Source of the DNA: Pictodentalium vernedei
Taxonomy: Eukaryota; Mollusca; Scaphopoda; Dentaliida; Dentaliidae
Assembly: GCA_031216915.1 (NCBI GenBank)
Contig: CM062294.1
Location: forward strand, 395,551,217 to 395,615,216
Direction of reading: 5' to 3'
Length of the DNA stretch: 64,000 bases
How positions within the stretch are numbered: the stretch's first letter is position 1; each line of letters opens with the position of its first letter. The translations under genes were made by a program, and so were the position numbers. The notes beneath the pieces are model-generated. The model had not been told where the DNA came from and made no database searches. It saw only the letters and a program-made list of their open reading frames with translations. Below, one piece after another: positions 43,101 to 53,796 of this stretch.

Positions 43101-44453
43101 TTCATCTGTACAGGTTTTCTCGTGACGATTTAATTTCTTCACAGTGTGCCATAATTTGCCGCATTTGCGGCATTCAAAGGATTTGCAGTATTGGTCTATA
43201 TCGATGATGTAGCTAAAATGGTTCTTGTAAACGTTCACATACATGGTATCTTCATACTTTCTGTGAGATCTCTGTACTAATTTGGCAACAATTTGGTCAT
43301 CATCATTCTTGACAAGTTCATATACTTGGATATTTACTTCAAAACATTTCTCCAAGTCAGGTAATTCGGCTAAAGTTACTCCACGGAACTCATTCTTTGG
43401 CTTCTGGGTATACTTGTTGTACATGGCATCTGTTGTTTTATTCAAATTGTCTGTTATGGAACCACTCCATAAAGCTAAACAGCGGAAAATACACAGGTTG
43501 TCTTCATAGGTAAAATGGCGAGCTCTATCTTTCACCAAAGCATTTACTGCTTTGTTCTGGAGAATGTAGTCAGGAAGATCTTCTGCCATTCCAATTGGGT
43601 GGTCTTTCAGCTTGTTCACATAAAATGTGACGTTGGTAACTCTCTCCACAAGCCATTTGGTGTTGGGTCGTTTTAATTTGGCCCATTCTAGGATATCTTC
43701 TTCCATGACATCATCAAGGAATTCTTCAAAGTCTTCTTGGCAGCATACAAGTTGTGGAACATCAAGTACCCGGGCGTTGTTTTGTGATGGATGGTAATAC
43801 TTCAGTTCATTCGTTTCATTGTGTCGCAGGATAAAACCAAAACTCAGATTAATTTTAAATCTTAGCTGTTGTGGCAGAAATATGGTAGTCATCAATTCAT
43901 CAGTCATCATCTTCAGGTTCACATCATTGATCCGGTAGTTATATTGGTCCTGGACTCTTCTGTTCATCATGTGGCGAGTTCTAATAGAACTCCAGTTATC
44001 TTCGTACACGGTCAATATCTCATCTGGCTCTTCTTCAGACATCATATTCTTTTCAAACTCCATTGGGTCAACATCATAATGGGTGGTCGTCGTGGTCCGT
44101 GGTTGTTTTGGTGGTCCTCTCTTCGGTTCATCAGTCTTCCTTTTCGATGGTACAGGAACTGGTCGGTGGGCAACGCTCTTGTGTCGATTAAAATGGAGTA
44201 GTTGGTTGAACTCCTGGCCGCATTCCATACATGTATATATCTCCAAACATTTCTTCAGGTGTTGATCTAGCTTCTGCTTGGAAGCATAACTCTTGTTGCA
44301 GTTGGTACAATCGTGGGTCTTCTTCTCTTCGGCGGCGTGCTGGGTGCGTACATGGCGATTCCGGTTCCGACGGTCCGTAAAGGTCTTCCCACACTCTTCA
44401 CAGGCGTAGACATCAGTTCTGGTAACGGCAGTAGCAGCTTCAGACATCTTCAT
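40140..44453 (-). CDS. Protein-primed family-B DNA polymerase with zinc fingers
   Basis: 1,437 residues from ATG 44,453, intact. Three C2H2 fingers lie at about 16-96 (CEECGKTF, CTNCNKSY, CMECGQEF) and a fourth at about 427-448 (CRKCGKLW). Residues about 315-415 have an OTU-like pattern, EDNLCIFRCLA (D318, C321) and KNHFSY (H412). Exo I is DFES (492), Exo II GFNSGKYD (617), Exo III YNNRD (about 749). Pol A is DANALYLW (856), Pol B KLLGNSGYGKT (1164), Pol C AEMDTDSAY (1261), KxY as SKTYY (1353). Between Pol A and B lies a GWCKETQTVYQFHGCFWHGH module (about 930-949). It would replicate the linear genome from a terminal protein. It has its own promoter module upstream. Confidence 0.97.
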   Translation of the reverse strand: MKMSEAATAVTRTDVYACEECGKTFTDRRNRNRHVRTQHAAEEKKTHDCTNCNKSYASKQKLDQHLKKCLEIYTCMECGQEFNQLLHFNRHKSVAHRPVPVPSKRKTDEPKRGPPKQPRTTTTTHYDVDPMEFEKNMMSEEEPDEILTVYEDNWSSIRTRHMMNRRVQDQYNYRINDVNLKMMTDELMTTIFLPQQLRFKINLSFGFILRHNETNELKYYHPSQNNARVLDVPQLVCCQEDFEEFLDDVMEEDILEWAKLKRPNTKWLVERVTNVTFYVNKLKDHPIGMAEDLPDYILQNKAVNALVKDRARHFTYEDNLCIFRCLALWSGSITDNLNKTTDAMYNKYTQKPKNEFRGVTLAELPDLEKCFEVNIQVYELVKNDDDQIVAKLVQRSHRKYEDTMYVNVYKNHFSYIIDIDQYCKSFECRKCGKLWHTVKKLNRHEKTCTDEVNYQYVGGVYHPSQSIFDLLEDEGIEVSEEKKFYPYRATFDFESYFVKSSLPADSDKLIWEAEHRPLSVSICSNVPEYQEPKCFITKGNSQELVEEMMTYLTAISSHCHQLMQTYHAWTLFKLRQKIDETLEAEARATGEDTSKMHPLQKLEKKFQDYLQEMPVIGFNSGKYDMNVVKRELMTYLKRQNPLKFAVKKSNNYMCVSTESFKFVDICNYLAPGFSYDKFLKAFGCSVTKGFLPYEWIDSLNKLDQDHLPDHEAFYSSLKKENISNEEYQYCQHVWNDLEMTTFRDFLIWYNNRDVKPFLEAVDKQFAFYQERHIDMFKDGISVPGLTLKYLFQTMNDDTYFTLFNQKNKDLHHLVKDNIVGGPSIIFNRYHEKDVTRIRETKYGKEAKPCGSIIGFDANALYLWCLMQEMPTGWSIRRREENQFKPEHPMKYGKMAEQWLEFLSMRDDIHIRHQFNGAEKMIGRRQLPVDGWCKETQTVYQFHGCFWHGHTCMKDKNGLPIIHNEVRDKPMKELLQDTRTNAKYITDLGYKLIEIWECEWREMKKTDATLKAFLKENFSDKIDGAMTEEEIMNKVKSGELFGLVECDIHVPDHLKEYFEEMTPIFKNTDISIDDIGEHMKAFAEKNGIMKKPRRSLIGSYGAEKMLFATPLLQWYLQHGIEVDHVYQVIQYKPRRCFEKFGDEVSEARRQGDVDPDKSIVADTMKLLGNSGYGKTVTNKEKHRRVCYCNDEEVTKAVNDMSFRALNPLDDTLYEVELNKKTIKLDLPLHIGFFVYQYAKLRMLQFYYDVIDTFINRQDFEYAEMDTDSAYICTSTPSIDELVKPEKRVEFYKENHKWFPSECCDFHRDDYVKTKLEGKEWLSPSCCQERKRFDRRTPGLFKVEWQGTGIVGLCSKTYYCFGATNKFSCKGISKRHNDLTKDRYLQVLKTQQSGSGINRGFVMNDNTMYTYQQSRDGLSYFYPKRRVLEDGVSTIPLEI

Positions 44454-44559
44454 AAATTTTTTTGCAAAGGCAAAATTGCTATAGAAAACTCTCTAGCGAT
44501 GTGTTCAGTTCGAAGGATCGAAACAGAATGACGCGACGTTATTCTTCTCCGGAATTTAT

Positions 44560-44797
44560 TTAGACGTGACGGACGTTTTTGAAAACGTCACGACGTCGCA
44601 ACGTTTTTTCATCGATATTTTCATTCTCGATGGGTGTTTGTGTTTGTTTCCTATAGGATTATAGGTTAAAGTTGGGAAATTTAGAAAATTAGTATAGAAA
44701 GTAATGGGAAAGAAACACAATGGGAATCCAGAAATCTGATTGGTGGATTAACTTCACTCTGATTGGTCAGTGTAAAAACATCTTGATCCTCATTAAT
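44560..44797 (-). promoter_or_regulatory. Putative early promoter of the polymerase gene, shared repeat
   Basis: 44,632-44,797 repeats 38,592-38,760 in direct orientation (GTTTGTTTCCTATAGGATTA and two CTGATTGG/TGATTGG words, CCAAT on the minus strand). GACGGACGTTTTTGAAAACG near 44,565 resembles the word before the PC4-like gene. A TAAATAAA-like box is near 44,560. Confidence 0.55.
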
Positions 44798-44944
44798 TTT
44801 ATTATTTAAAATCATGTAGTTAGGGGGGGGGGGGCATTTAAAGAAATTGCTAAATATAGACACTAACAATTAGTTAGGGGGTCAGTTGAGGATGTTACTA
44901 AAAATAGAATTTATAAAAATATAGTTCCAAGTAGAAGCAGAGGA

Positions 44945-45591
44945 ATTCTGGGTAAATTTGTCCTATAGCACTACGTGCTATTCTTAATAAGGAAATAACA
45001 CGTCATGGGATCCAAAAAATGGGAACATTACTCCACTTCAAACGAACACACCCCATCGGTATTACGTGCTACTCTTAATAGGGAAAATCCGAACCAGAAA
45101 ATTACTCCACTTCAGTCGAATGCACCCCTTGTACCCCTTAGTACTATAGCACTACGTGCTAAACGGATAAAATGGGGAAATAAAGTCAATTTCGGTGATT
45201 TTGGGTGGATTTTGGTGATTTGGAGGGAGTGTCGGGTTGTTTGTGGTAATTAGATTTACTCTTCTACAAAGGAACACACCCTCAAAACATACCCCGTCCT
45301 ATTACAGAACAATTGGGTAACATAGCAATCACGTGCTACCATAGAAACCAAGATGGCGGCCTCCAGTATACAAAATGGCCGACGGAAACACGTATCACCC
45401 TAACAACACGCGCTGCGCATGCGCACTAACACCACGTATCACTATGGGGATGACGTCACAACATGGCCGCTCACGCGGGTTACCATGACAACACAACATG
45501 GCGGCACTAGGTCACGTGACATGACGTCACTTCCGGGGTCATCCACCGGGGTCATCCAAACTTTCCCTGTAGGGGAACATGACATACTACT
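44945..45591. repeat. Polinton B right terminal inverted repeat
   Basis: Inverse of 29,774-30,419, ending CATGACATACTACT at 45,591. It carries the same CRE, E-box, GCGCATGCGC and AAGATGGCGGC sites and lies about 490 bp upstream of the polymerase ATG. Confidence 0.95.
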
Positions 45592-45597
45592 GCCATA
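45592..45597. other. Target-site duplication GCCATA (right)
   Basis: Right copy of 29,768-29,773. The fused flanks resemble the uninterrupted array unit AGATTTGTTATAAATAGAC near 45,890. Confidence 0.92.
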
Positions 45598-46140
45598 AAT
45601 ACACATTTTCATAACCGACTGCTAACAAAAGTTTACAAAAAGTATTTTGTCTGCCAAAATCTTTCAAAACATCAAAAATGGGCCTGAAAATCGAACCTTT
45701 TGGCCTACAATCTCAGCACTGTGAATTAGCAGAATAACAGTAATAGACTAAATAGTAAGAATGTATGGTATCATTATCATAAATGCAAAAGAAATTTCGA
45801 TTTTATCCGCAATGTGTCCAAAAATGCCGATTTTTTCATTAAGCAATAGCTCCGGGACAGAATGGGCTGATGACCTGAAATTTTCACAGATTTGTTATAA
45901 ATAGACTTTTCCATAACCAACTGGTAACAAACGTTTACCAAAATTAATATTTTCTGCCAAACTTTTTCAAAACATCAAAAATAGGTCTGAAAATCGGACA
46001 TTTTGGCCTACAATCTCAGCATTGAGAATTAGCAGAACAGCGGTAGTGGACTGAATAGTAAGAATGCAATGTATCATTATCATTAAGGCAAACGAAATTT
46101 CGATTTTATCCATAATGAGTCTAAAATGGCCGCCAAGCGC
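45598..46140. repeat. Tandem repeat array, right part
   Basis: Two units of about 302 bp with ACATCAAAAATRGGYCTGAA and CTACAATCTCAGCAYTGWGA words continue the array interrupted by Polinton B at 29,773. Confidence 0.8.
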
Positions 46141-46261
46141 GTTCATGTTTAAATTCCTAGATCTCATAACTGACAAATGCTTGGTTGCCATGTTACATCA
46201 CTGAACTCCATGATCATAGTGGAATGACATATATCCAAAGATGCTGGGCGAGCAACTGTCA

Positions 46262-46410
46262 GACTCTCCAATGTGCCAACTCCACAAAGCGGGGTTAGCA
46301 TTGCTTGAAGACAGGCGCAGCATCGATGTGCAATATGTCCCCACGCGGGCAATCCGGATTAAATGTCTTGCCCAAGGACACGACGCGGTTGCTGCAGGTG
46401 AGATTTGATT
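46262..46410 (-). repeat. SINE body and tail
   Basis: In reverse orientation it matches the SINE body/tail at 16,780-16,900 (GCGGGGTTAGCATTGCTTGA, CCCACGCGGGCAATCCGGAT, CTTGCCCAAGGACACGACGC). Head missing. Confidence 0.65.
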
Positions 46411-47284
46411 CCCCCTCCCCCAAAAATTTAAGTCATGCCTCCTTCGCACACATGTTAAGACATATTGGGAACATCCGGCAAGAAATTTAAAATAACAAAG
46501 AAAATGGAAGTCTTGCGAAGGTGCCTGGGGAACGGGCGGGCCAAGATTCAACATTAGAGCTGGGAAAGTGGTCAATACTCAAGATGACAGCAGAAGCAGT
46601 GGAGTGTGGGAACCATGGGATAAGAAGGCATTTACCCCACACACCACCCCCCCCCCCCCAAAAAAAAGAGAAGAAGTTAGGTCTGAAATTCTGAAACGGA
46701 CGATAGTCACCGAACACAGTAGCCCGACGCCGGTCCGATTTTATGCTTGACAAGCGACCATCTTCGATAAAAACGACACTCCACGCGTGTGCAACAGTCA
46801 TCACGTCATGATCGTACAATATACACTTTACTAACCAGCAACGCTGGCAGTGTTTGATAATAATGATATCCAAAACTAACGCTTAAGAGTAAAACGAAAA
46901 TACGTTTTTTGTTAAGCTCAAAGAAGACGTTTAAGTTGGAACCCCAAACCACCCCAGTACAACTCCATGCTGAACAGAGCATGCGCCCTTTACTTTTGAG
47001 AGCAAATCAATGTTTTCTCCAATAAGAAAGTTCTCAGCGCATAAAGACAGCGCGTTAGTTTCGATCCATTGAGTGTTCTTCTAAAAAAACAGCATTACTG
47101 AACATGATGGAATTTCATACAGAAAAGGTGTTCAAAGGTATGAATTCTCATTTTAAAAGGAATTAAAGGAAAAGTAATGGTAATGCACTGTGAAATTTCA
47201 TCTATTTATCAAATGCGGTTTCCTTTGCTGAACTGGAACTTGCCACTTGCTCCACGTTTTTATTGTCCGACATACTTCTACAGG
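46411..47284. other. No gene recognised
   Basis: Contains a C-tract near 46,648-46,660. The 128- and 125-codon minus-strand frames have no recognisable domain and cross low-complexity sequence. Confidence 0.5.
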
Positions 47285-47965
47285 CAGGGACGTGGCTAGA
47301 GGATTCCGATGGGGGAGGGGGGTAGATGGTAGTGAATTTCTACCTAAGAGAGGGGCCGGGAGAGGAGTTTCCCCTCCCGGTCTCCCCCTTAGTTGGAAAT
47401 TCACTACTCCAAAAAAATTAGAAAATTAAGCCATGAAAGGGGACATAAAATTGATTCTAGTAACTGAAATGACAACACATTTATGATAGAATTATCAGGT
47501 TATTATTATTTGGTATTATTCTGGGAAATGAATATGTGCTACACAAATGCTCAAGTTGAAAGCGTTGAGCAAGTCACAATGTTCTAACATTAAAACAGAT
47601 CTTATGCGGGAATGACCAATTTTCGATGTTTCATCATTTTTTAACTGTCACTGATGGAATTACTCAGGAAAACGATTTTACATGATGTGATTTTCTTGAA
47701 GTGCATTTCGAGGATTTTTTATTACGATAAGTAAACGCACTACAGAAATCTCGTGCCGATTGACATCATGCATACTAATGAAGCTCGATGTTACGTACAC
47801 TGAAGTTGTAAATAGTAACAGTTGGATTTTTTGCCGATTTGTTACCGAGTTGGAATTTTGGGAAGTAAAGGAGACATCACTAAAGAAGCTCTAAAATCCA
47901 GATAGATTAAATTTCGAACTACCCATGACTTGCTCTCCGAATTTCCAACTATAGGTCTCGTTTCC
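47285..47965 (-). repeat. Dispersed repeat, inverted copy of 40-640
   Basis: See the copy at 40-640. GGAATTTCCAACTATAGG-type and GTTGGAAATTCACTACT-type ends are recognisable in both. Confidence 0.75.
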
Positions 47966-48147
47966 TATTAAAAAAGGTCATTTGCAAGGTTATCAGATAT
48001 TCTCAGCCAAATGGCTATTTTGAGCAAAAGTTTTAGTTTGTGATGGTGTGGATTTAGTAAATAATTCTCATTAATGGTGATATGGCCAAAATAATCTGTT
48101 GATGGTCTTGATTCAAACTGTGTATAGTCAAGTGCATTTCAACTAGG

Positions 48148-48753
48148 CGTCAAGGTTACGAGGGGATGTTAAATGATTAACCCAGACTTGTTTGGAACCT
48201 GACAATTTGCAGGTTACAAATGGGACAATTTTTGTGTAAATTGGCTTTGATAAAGCCTGAAAAAATGAATAAGAAACCCATATGTTTTTTATTTGTCAGA
48301 ATGATCATGTTATACTGTAAAATCCCCCGGGGAGGAATGAGGAATTCCTATAACACATGAAAATTTAGGGTTACAATGAACTAAATGAGCGACTTTCACT
48401 GATAAAATGTTTAGGGTTAGCATAATTGTTTTTCTGCATCAAAAAGAGTTTTGAAGGATTTGGAGCGACTTTATGCATGGGTTGGATGGATTGTTTATGT
48501 CATGTTATGTGAACCCTTCAACCGGAGCAGTATCGGTATGCACACTTACAGGTTCGGAGATATGGGGTTGAACTTTTGGGCAATTTCTTCATTGGGCTTA
48601 ATGTTTTTCAACGCCGGCAAAGCCTGTGATTCTGCAGAATCACCCGTCCAGCTTATTTATTGTTGACCAAGGTCACATATTTCTGCACAATGGCTAATCG
48701 TGATTGCAACACTAAAGAACATTTAGTTCTAGCTTTTATACCAACCATTTCAA
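48148..48753 (+). repeat. Tandem duplication copy 1, about 607-bp unit
   Basis: From GGTTACGAGGGGATGTTAAA to TTTTATACCAA, repeated at 48,754-49,360 with a few substitutions and a small indel. A 71-codon frame is present in both copies but the substitutions include several non-synonymous ones and no domain is seen, so I do not call a gene. Confidence 0.9.
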
Positions 48754-49360
48754 TTAGGGTTACGAGGGGATGTTAAATGATTAACCCAGACTTGTTTGGA
48801 ACCTAACAATTTGCAGGTTACAAATGGGACAATTTTTGTGTAAATTGGCTTTGATAAAGCCTTCTGAAAAAATGAATAAGAAACCCATATGTTTTTTATT
48901 TGTCAGAATGATCATGTTATACTGTAAAATCCCCCGTGGAGGAATGAGGAATTCCTATAACACATGGAAATTTAGGGTTACAATGAACTAAATGAGCGAC
49001 GTTCACTGATAAAATGTTTAGGGTTAGCGTAATTGTTTTTCTGCATCAAAAAGAGTTTTGAAGGATTTGAAGCGATTTTATGCATGGGTTGGATGGATTG
49101 TTTATGTCATGTTATGTGAACCCTTCAACCGGAGCAGTATCGGTATGCACACCTACAGGTTCGGAGATATGGGGCTGAACTTTTGTGCAATTTCTTCATT
49201 GGGCTTAATGTTTTTCAACGCCGGCAAAGCCTGTGATTCTGCAGAATCACCCGTCCAGCTTATTTATTGTTGACCAAGTTCACATATTTCTGCACAATGG
49301 CTAATCGTGATTGCAACACTAAATAACATTTAGTTCTAGCTTTTATACCAATGTTTTTCA
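48754..49360 (+). repeat. Tandem duplication copy 2
   Basis: Second copy of the 607-bp unit at 48,148-48,753. Confidence 0.9.
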
Positions 49361-49368
49361 TTTTTGTC

Positions 49369-49449
49369 TCAAAACATAGGTTATGCTCCCTCATTGGAAC
49401 GAGCTCGACGAGCTCGTTTCAACGAGGGGTCATAACCTATGTATTTGAG
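49369..49449. repeat. Hairpin with 35-bp arms
   Basis: CTCAAAACATAGGTTATG and a CGAGCTCG-centred core are inverted to CATAACCTATGTATTTGAG. A fold-back element or MITE terminus is likely; no partner is seen. Confidence 0.7.
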
Positions 49450-50077
49450 AAGAAAAATTAAAAATAATGAAATTTTAAATGGCGATTTTTGAGAATAGCG
49501 CTGGCCGGTTTTGGCCGTAATGTTGGGTAAAGGGTTAAACACGCATCATAGGATCGTCACATGATAGGATTGTAATTAGCATTTACATTTCATCACATAA
49601 ATTCCTTAAAGTGACACGTGACTGGGATATTCTATCTGGAGAACAAGAACTACGTATTTTGGGAACAATCCAATTCGCGATTCTTAATTCTGATCTTCGA
49701 ACAAGCATGCTTCATCGCGTTCAAATTGTAGACACTAACCTTCTGTCAAATAACAACACAGTGATGTTTCCATGAAAAACAGATTTGGAAAGTTTCATCA
49801 CACATTACTGCTTTTCCTCATTTCAACGGAACTGATGTTCTAGTTTTGTGGTAACTCCAGCCACTGATCTCTTCACAGTTCCACCCGAAATGCGGTATCG
49901 GACTTCCAACAATCACCATGCTTGTATTATTCCAGTGATAATCGAAATTCAGAACCAAAAGGTATTGCATAAAATATGTTTGCGTTACTTGAATATAGGC
50001 TAAAGTATCCTACAGATTTTTGGATTTAGATTTAGATTTATTCAAGCAATTAAATACGAGCTGGAATCACTATAACA
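49450..50077. other. No gene recognised
   Basis: Unique AT-rich sequence without supported features. Confidence 0.45.
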
Positions 50078-52955
50078 GCCATATCCTGCGGCACCCCAAT
50101 TTTAATACCCCTTTTTGGAAAACGTCTGGCCTTCGGCACCACTTTTTAGTCATATGAAGCCATGAGGATTATGAGAAAACCCCTCAATGAGGTCCAATTT
50201 ACTATCCCTTAAAGCTTCTTTTCGTTTGAGGCCATGAGGGTCATGAAAAAAATCCCTCAATGAGGTCTAATCTACTATCCCTCTTAGCCGCATTTCGGTA
50301 TTTAAGGATCCATATGACTCAGCTCCTACACAGCTCCTGTACAATTAGTCTTACCAACGGCTTCCACCTTACCTCCAAAGCTCCAAGGCCACTACTTGTC
50401 TATCGTCTATCTGTCCTATCATAGCTTCTACAGCAGTCTTGTGGCATTGCGGCCTTATACCAGTACTGTTGGCTATACCAGCATCCATTAATATTGACTT
50501 GTAACACTACTTCCTAGTTATACCTTCACCCCGGCCTTCAAAATGTTCAATCTGATTGCTTCATTTTCCCTGTATAACACGTATACATATAGACAGGTTA
50601 TACAAGAAATTCCGTAATTGGGATTCCAAGCCGATTCCGTAAAGATGGATTCCGTGTTTTAACATTTTAACACACGTGGGTATGGAAAGGGGTTGGTAAC
50701 ACCCAATTATTATTGCAAGAGACTGAACAGAACGAAGTGAACGAAGATCCAATACAATCATGATCGAAGTGAACAGAACATAACAAAGTGAACGAAGCTC
50801 GAGCTGATCTGATCGAACACAACCAAGATCGAAGTGAACAGATGATGACAAAGTGAACTGAATGGACTCTATCTAATACATATAAATAATACTAAAACCC
50901 TTTGAACTGAATGGGCTCTACTTTTGAACTATAATCTTAAATGTAAAACCTTTTGAAATATTTTGAACTCTATGTTTTAACTGTAACCCTAATGAAAACA
51001 TAACACAGTGTTAACCCTCTTGAACTGAACAAAAGTTTAACTGAATGAATATTTTAACTATAACCCTAATGAATGTATATAAAATTAAAACTCTTTGAAC
51101 TATTTTGAACTTAATAAAGTTTTGAACCACAACCATATGAACTAAATTCTTCCAATAGGGAAGGGGAATACCCACTAGTGTTAAAATGTTAAAACACGGA
51201 ATCCAACTTTACGGAATCGGCTAGGAATCCCGATTACGGAATTCCTTATATAACCTGTCTATACGTATGCGTGTTATACTGGGGAAATGAAGCAATCAGT
51301 TTGAACATTTTGAAGGCCGGGGTGGGGTATAACTAGGAAGTCGATAGACAAGTAGTGTCCTTGGCGCTTTGGAGATAAGGTGGAAGCCGTTGGTAAGACT
51401 ACCTGTATAAGAGCTGTATAGAAGCTGGGTCTTAGGTATCCTTAAATACCGAAATTAGGCTAAGAGGGATGTAGATTAGACCTCACCGAGGAATTTTTTC
51501 ATGCCCCTCATGGCCTCAAACGAAATGAGGCTAAGAGGGATAGTAAATTAGATCTTATTTAGGGCTTTTCTCATAGCCCTCATGGCCTCATACGACTGAT
51601 AAGGGGCACCGAAGGCCAAACGTTTTCCAAAAAGGGGTGCTGAAAATAGGGTGCAAAGGGATATGGCTGTTAAATACTGAGATGAGGCTAAGAGGGATAA
51701 GTAAATTAGACCTCACTGAGGGATGTTTTCATGGCCCTCATGACCTCGAACGAACATGAGGATAAGAGGGATAGTAAATTAGACCTAATTGAGGGCTTTC
51801 CTCATAGCCCACATACGAATAAAAGGGGTGCTGAAGGCTAGACGTTTTCCCAAAAGGGTGCTGAAATTGGGGTGCCACGGGATATGGCTGTTAAATACCG
51901 AGATGAGGCTAAGAGGGATAGTATATTAGACCTCATTGAGGGATCTTTTTATGGCTCTCATGGCCTCAAACGAAGTGAGGCTAAGAGGGATAGCAAATTA
52001 GACCTCAATGAGGGTTTTTCTCATAGCCCTCATGGCCTCATACGACAAAAAGGGATTCTCCAGAAGATATCCTTAATAGGTATCCTAAAATACTACAATA
52101 CTGGGCCATTGGTATCCTCAAATACCGAACTGAGGCTAAGAGTCGTATGTGCGAGTCACTCGAACGAGCAATTGTTCGATAGCTTATTTGCTCGGTGAAA
52201 TTAGAGTCGGTCGAGCAATGACTTATCAGTAACTGCTCAATAGATTATCACGTATGCTTTCATTATACATACGGGAGATAACTATGCATACAGGCTACGG
52301 AACATCAAGGATTGATGATTATAAGGCTTGGACGAGGGAACCAGAGATAGTGTGAACTATATGAACTTCTAGGGTTAGAGTAGCATCTGTAATAGGCAGA
52401 AAAATGGAATTCTGGGGAAATCCGAACCAAAAAAAACCTCTCTAGTTCAATCGAACTTACCCCTGGGGATCTTTTCAGTACCTAGGGGCCCCTCGGTACC
52501 ATGGTATGGCGTCCTAAATATGATTCTGAGGGAAATCTGTATCAAATAAAATCAGTTTCGGTAGTTTGGGTGGAGTTTTGGTGATTTGGAGGGATTATCG
52601 GGTTGTTTGTGGTAATTCGATTTACTCCTATTCAATCGAACACACCATTCGAACATACCCCTGTCCTATTAGAAGGTTTTAGGTAGCATAGTAACCGCGT
52701 GCTCCCATCCCATAGAAACCAAGATGGCGGCCTTCAGTATACAAAATGGCCGGCGGAAACATGTATCACCCTAACAACACGCCCTGCGCATGCGCACTAG
52801 GACCACGTATCATTATGGGGATGACGTCACAAGATGGCCACTCACGCGGGTTGCCATGACATCACAACTTGGCGCCACCGAGTCAAGTGACTATGATGTC
52901 AAATATGAGATCCTGCATGATATCCTGCCAACCGGGCACGGTTACCTCAAATCCT
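50078..52955. mobile_element. Left-truncated palindromic Polinton-type element (copy 3)
   Basis: The left arm starts inside (CAGCCATATCCTGCGGCACCCC) at about 50,078. The spacer with GATCGAAGTGAACAGA words lies at about 50,690-51,175 and the right arm runs through repeated ATGAGGCTAAGAGGGATA modules to TCCTACTACT at about 52,955. The right TIR retains AAGATGGCGGCC, GCGCATGCGC and GATGACGTCAC. The right arm is far longer than the left and carries extra tandem modules at 51,650-52,050. The terminal word AGTAGTAGGATTT differs from the other copies. No TSD is assignable. Confidence 0.75.
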
Positions 52956-53796
52956 ACTACTGACAATGTTTGCCTTTTTTGGGGCAAGTTTGTTCCTTTG
53001 TTAACCAATATAATACAGTAGTTCAAAAGTAACGGTTAATCAATCAACTAGTTTTTGGATCGATCAAGATGTTGATCGTTGATTAATCGGTTAATCGGTT
53101 AACCGTTTCAGCTCTACAAAATAGCCGTATCATATATTCATTGGGTGGCAACAAGTAAAGATATGTTCCGCGTTTCACTTTGTTCTTTCTATTCAAGTGT
53201 AAATTATAGAAAAAAAATACCGTATAATATCTTCCTTGAGTGGCAACCAGTAAAGATATATTCCGCGTCATTACGCGACAAGCAAAGATGAATTACACAC
53301 AATTGCTAAAACCTTGCCTTGGTGACAGTGGCAGAGGCAAGTTAGTTCGTATACCGTGTTCACATATCCCACCACCAGCAAGGGCTTCAACGGTGTTTCA
53401 ATAAGCTCCACAATTATACTGAAACTAATGTGTTGCAAATAAACGTTGGAAAAATAAAGTGTTTAACATTCATGACATTTGGATCTTCGTCAGTTAATGG
53501 AACACAAAGCAACCAATATATTGGCCCGAATCATTCAAGCATTCAAAAGCGCGCCTCCATATCCCCGCACCAATACCTCATCCATGTCAATCAGACATCA
53601 ATGCGCCAAAGCCCCACCCCCCCCCCCCCCCACCCCCATACTCATGATGTACGCACCTACGTACACACAATGGTCATAATCTCATAACATATACATACCG
53701 TTGAATGCGGCATGATCCATTCAAAGATAGTTTACGAATCAAGTAAATTACAATGCGGAAGGCATACAAAAAGGAAACAAAGTTTAAAAAGAAACC
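52956..53796. other. Non-coding interval with a 115-bp repeat pair and a C-tract
   Basis: ATTGGGTGGCAACAAGTAAAGATATGTTCC near 53,139 recurs as TTGAGTGGCAACCAGTAAAGATATATTCC near 53,235. C-tract near 53,616-53,634. No gene seen. Confidence 0.5.

Larger units (their letters stand above)
29774..45591. mobile_element. Complete Polinton/Maverick (adintovirus-like) element, Polinton B
   Basis: This 15,818-bp element has AGTAGTATG...CATACTACT ends, about 646-bp TIRs, and 6-bp GCCATA duplications. Thirteen genes all lie on the minus strand and include every Polinton hallmark: pPolB, rve integrase, FtsK/HerA ATPase, adenain-like protease, double-jelly-roll major capsid and penton-like minor capsid proteins. 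All long frames are intact and the two TIRs differ by only a few percent where I compared them, so insertion is fairly recent and the copy may still be active or be an integrated virus. Gene order from the right TIR is polymerase, PC4-like, ATPase, small basic, DUF8207-like, integrase, membrane, penton-like, pVI-like, major capsid, protease, small, IAP. Confidence 0.95.

Noticed and set aside
48451-49273. Two 71-codon frames 607 bp apart
   Set aside because: Duplicate by-products of the 607-bp tandem repeat; alternative start codon, non-synonymous differences and no family.
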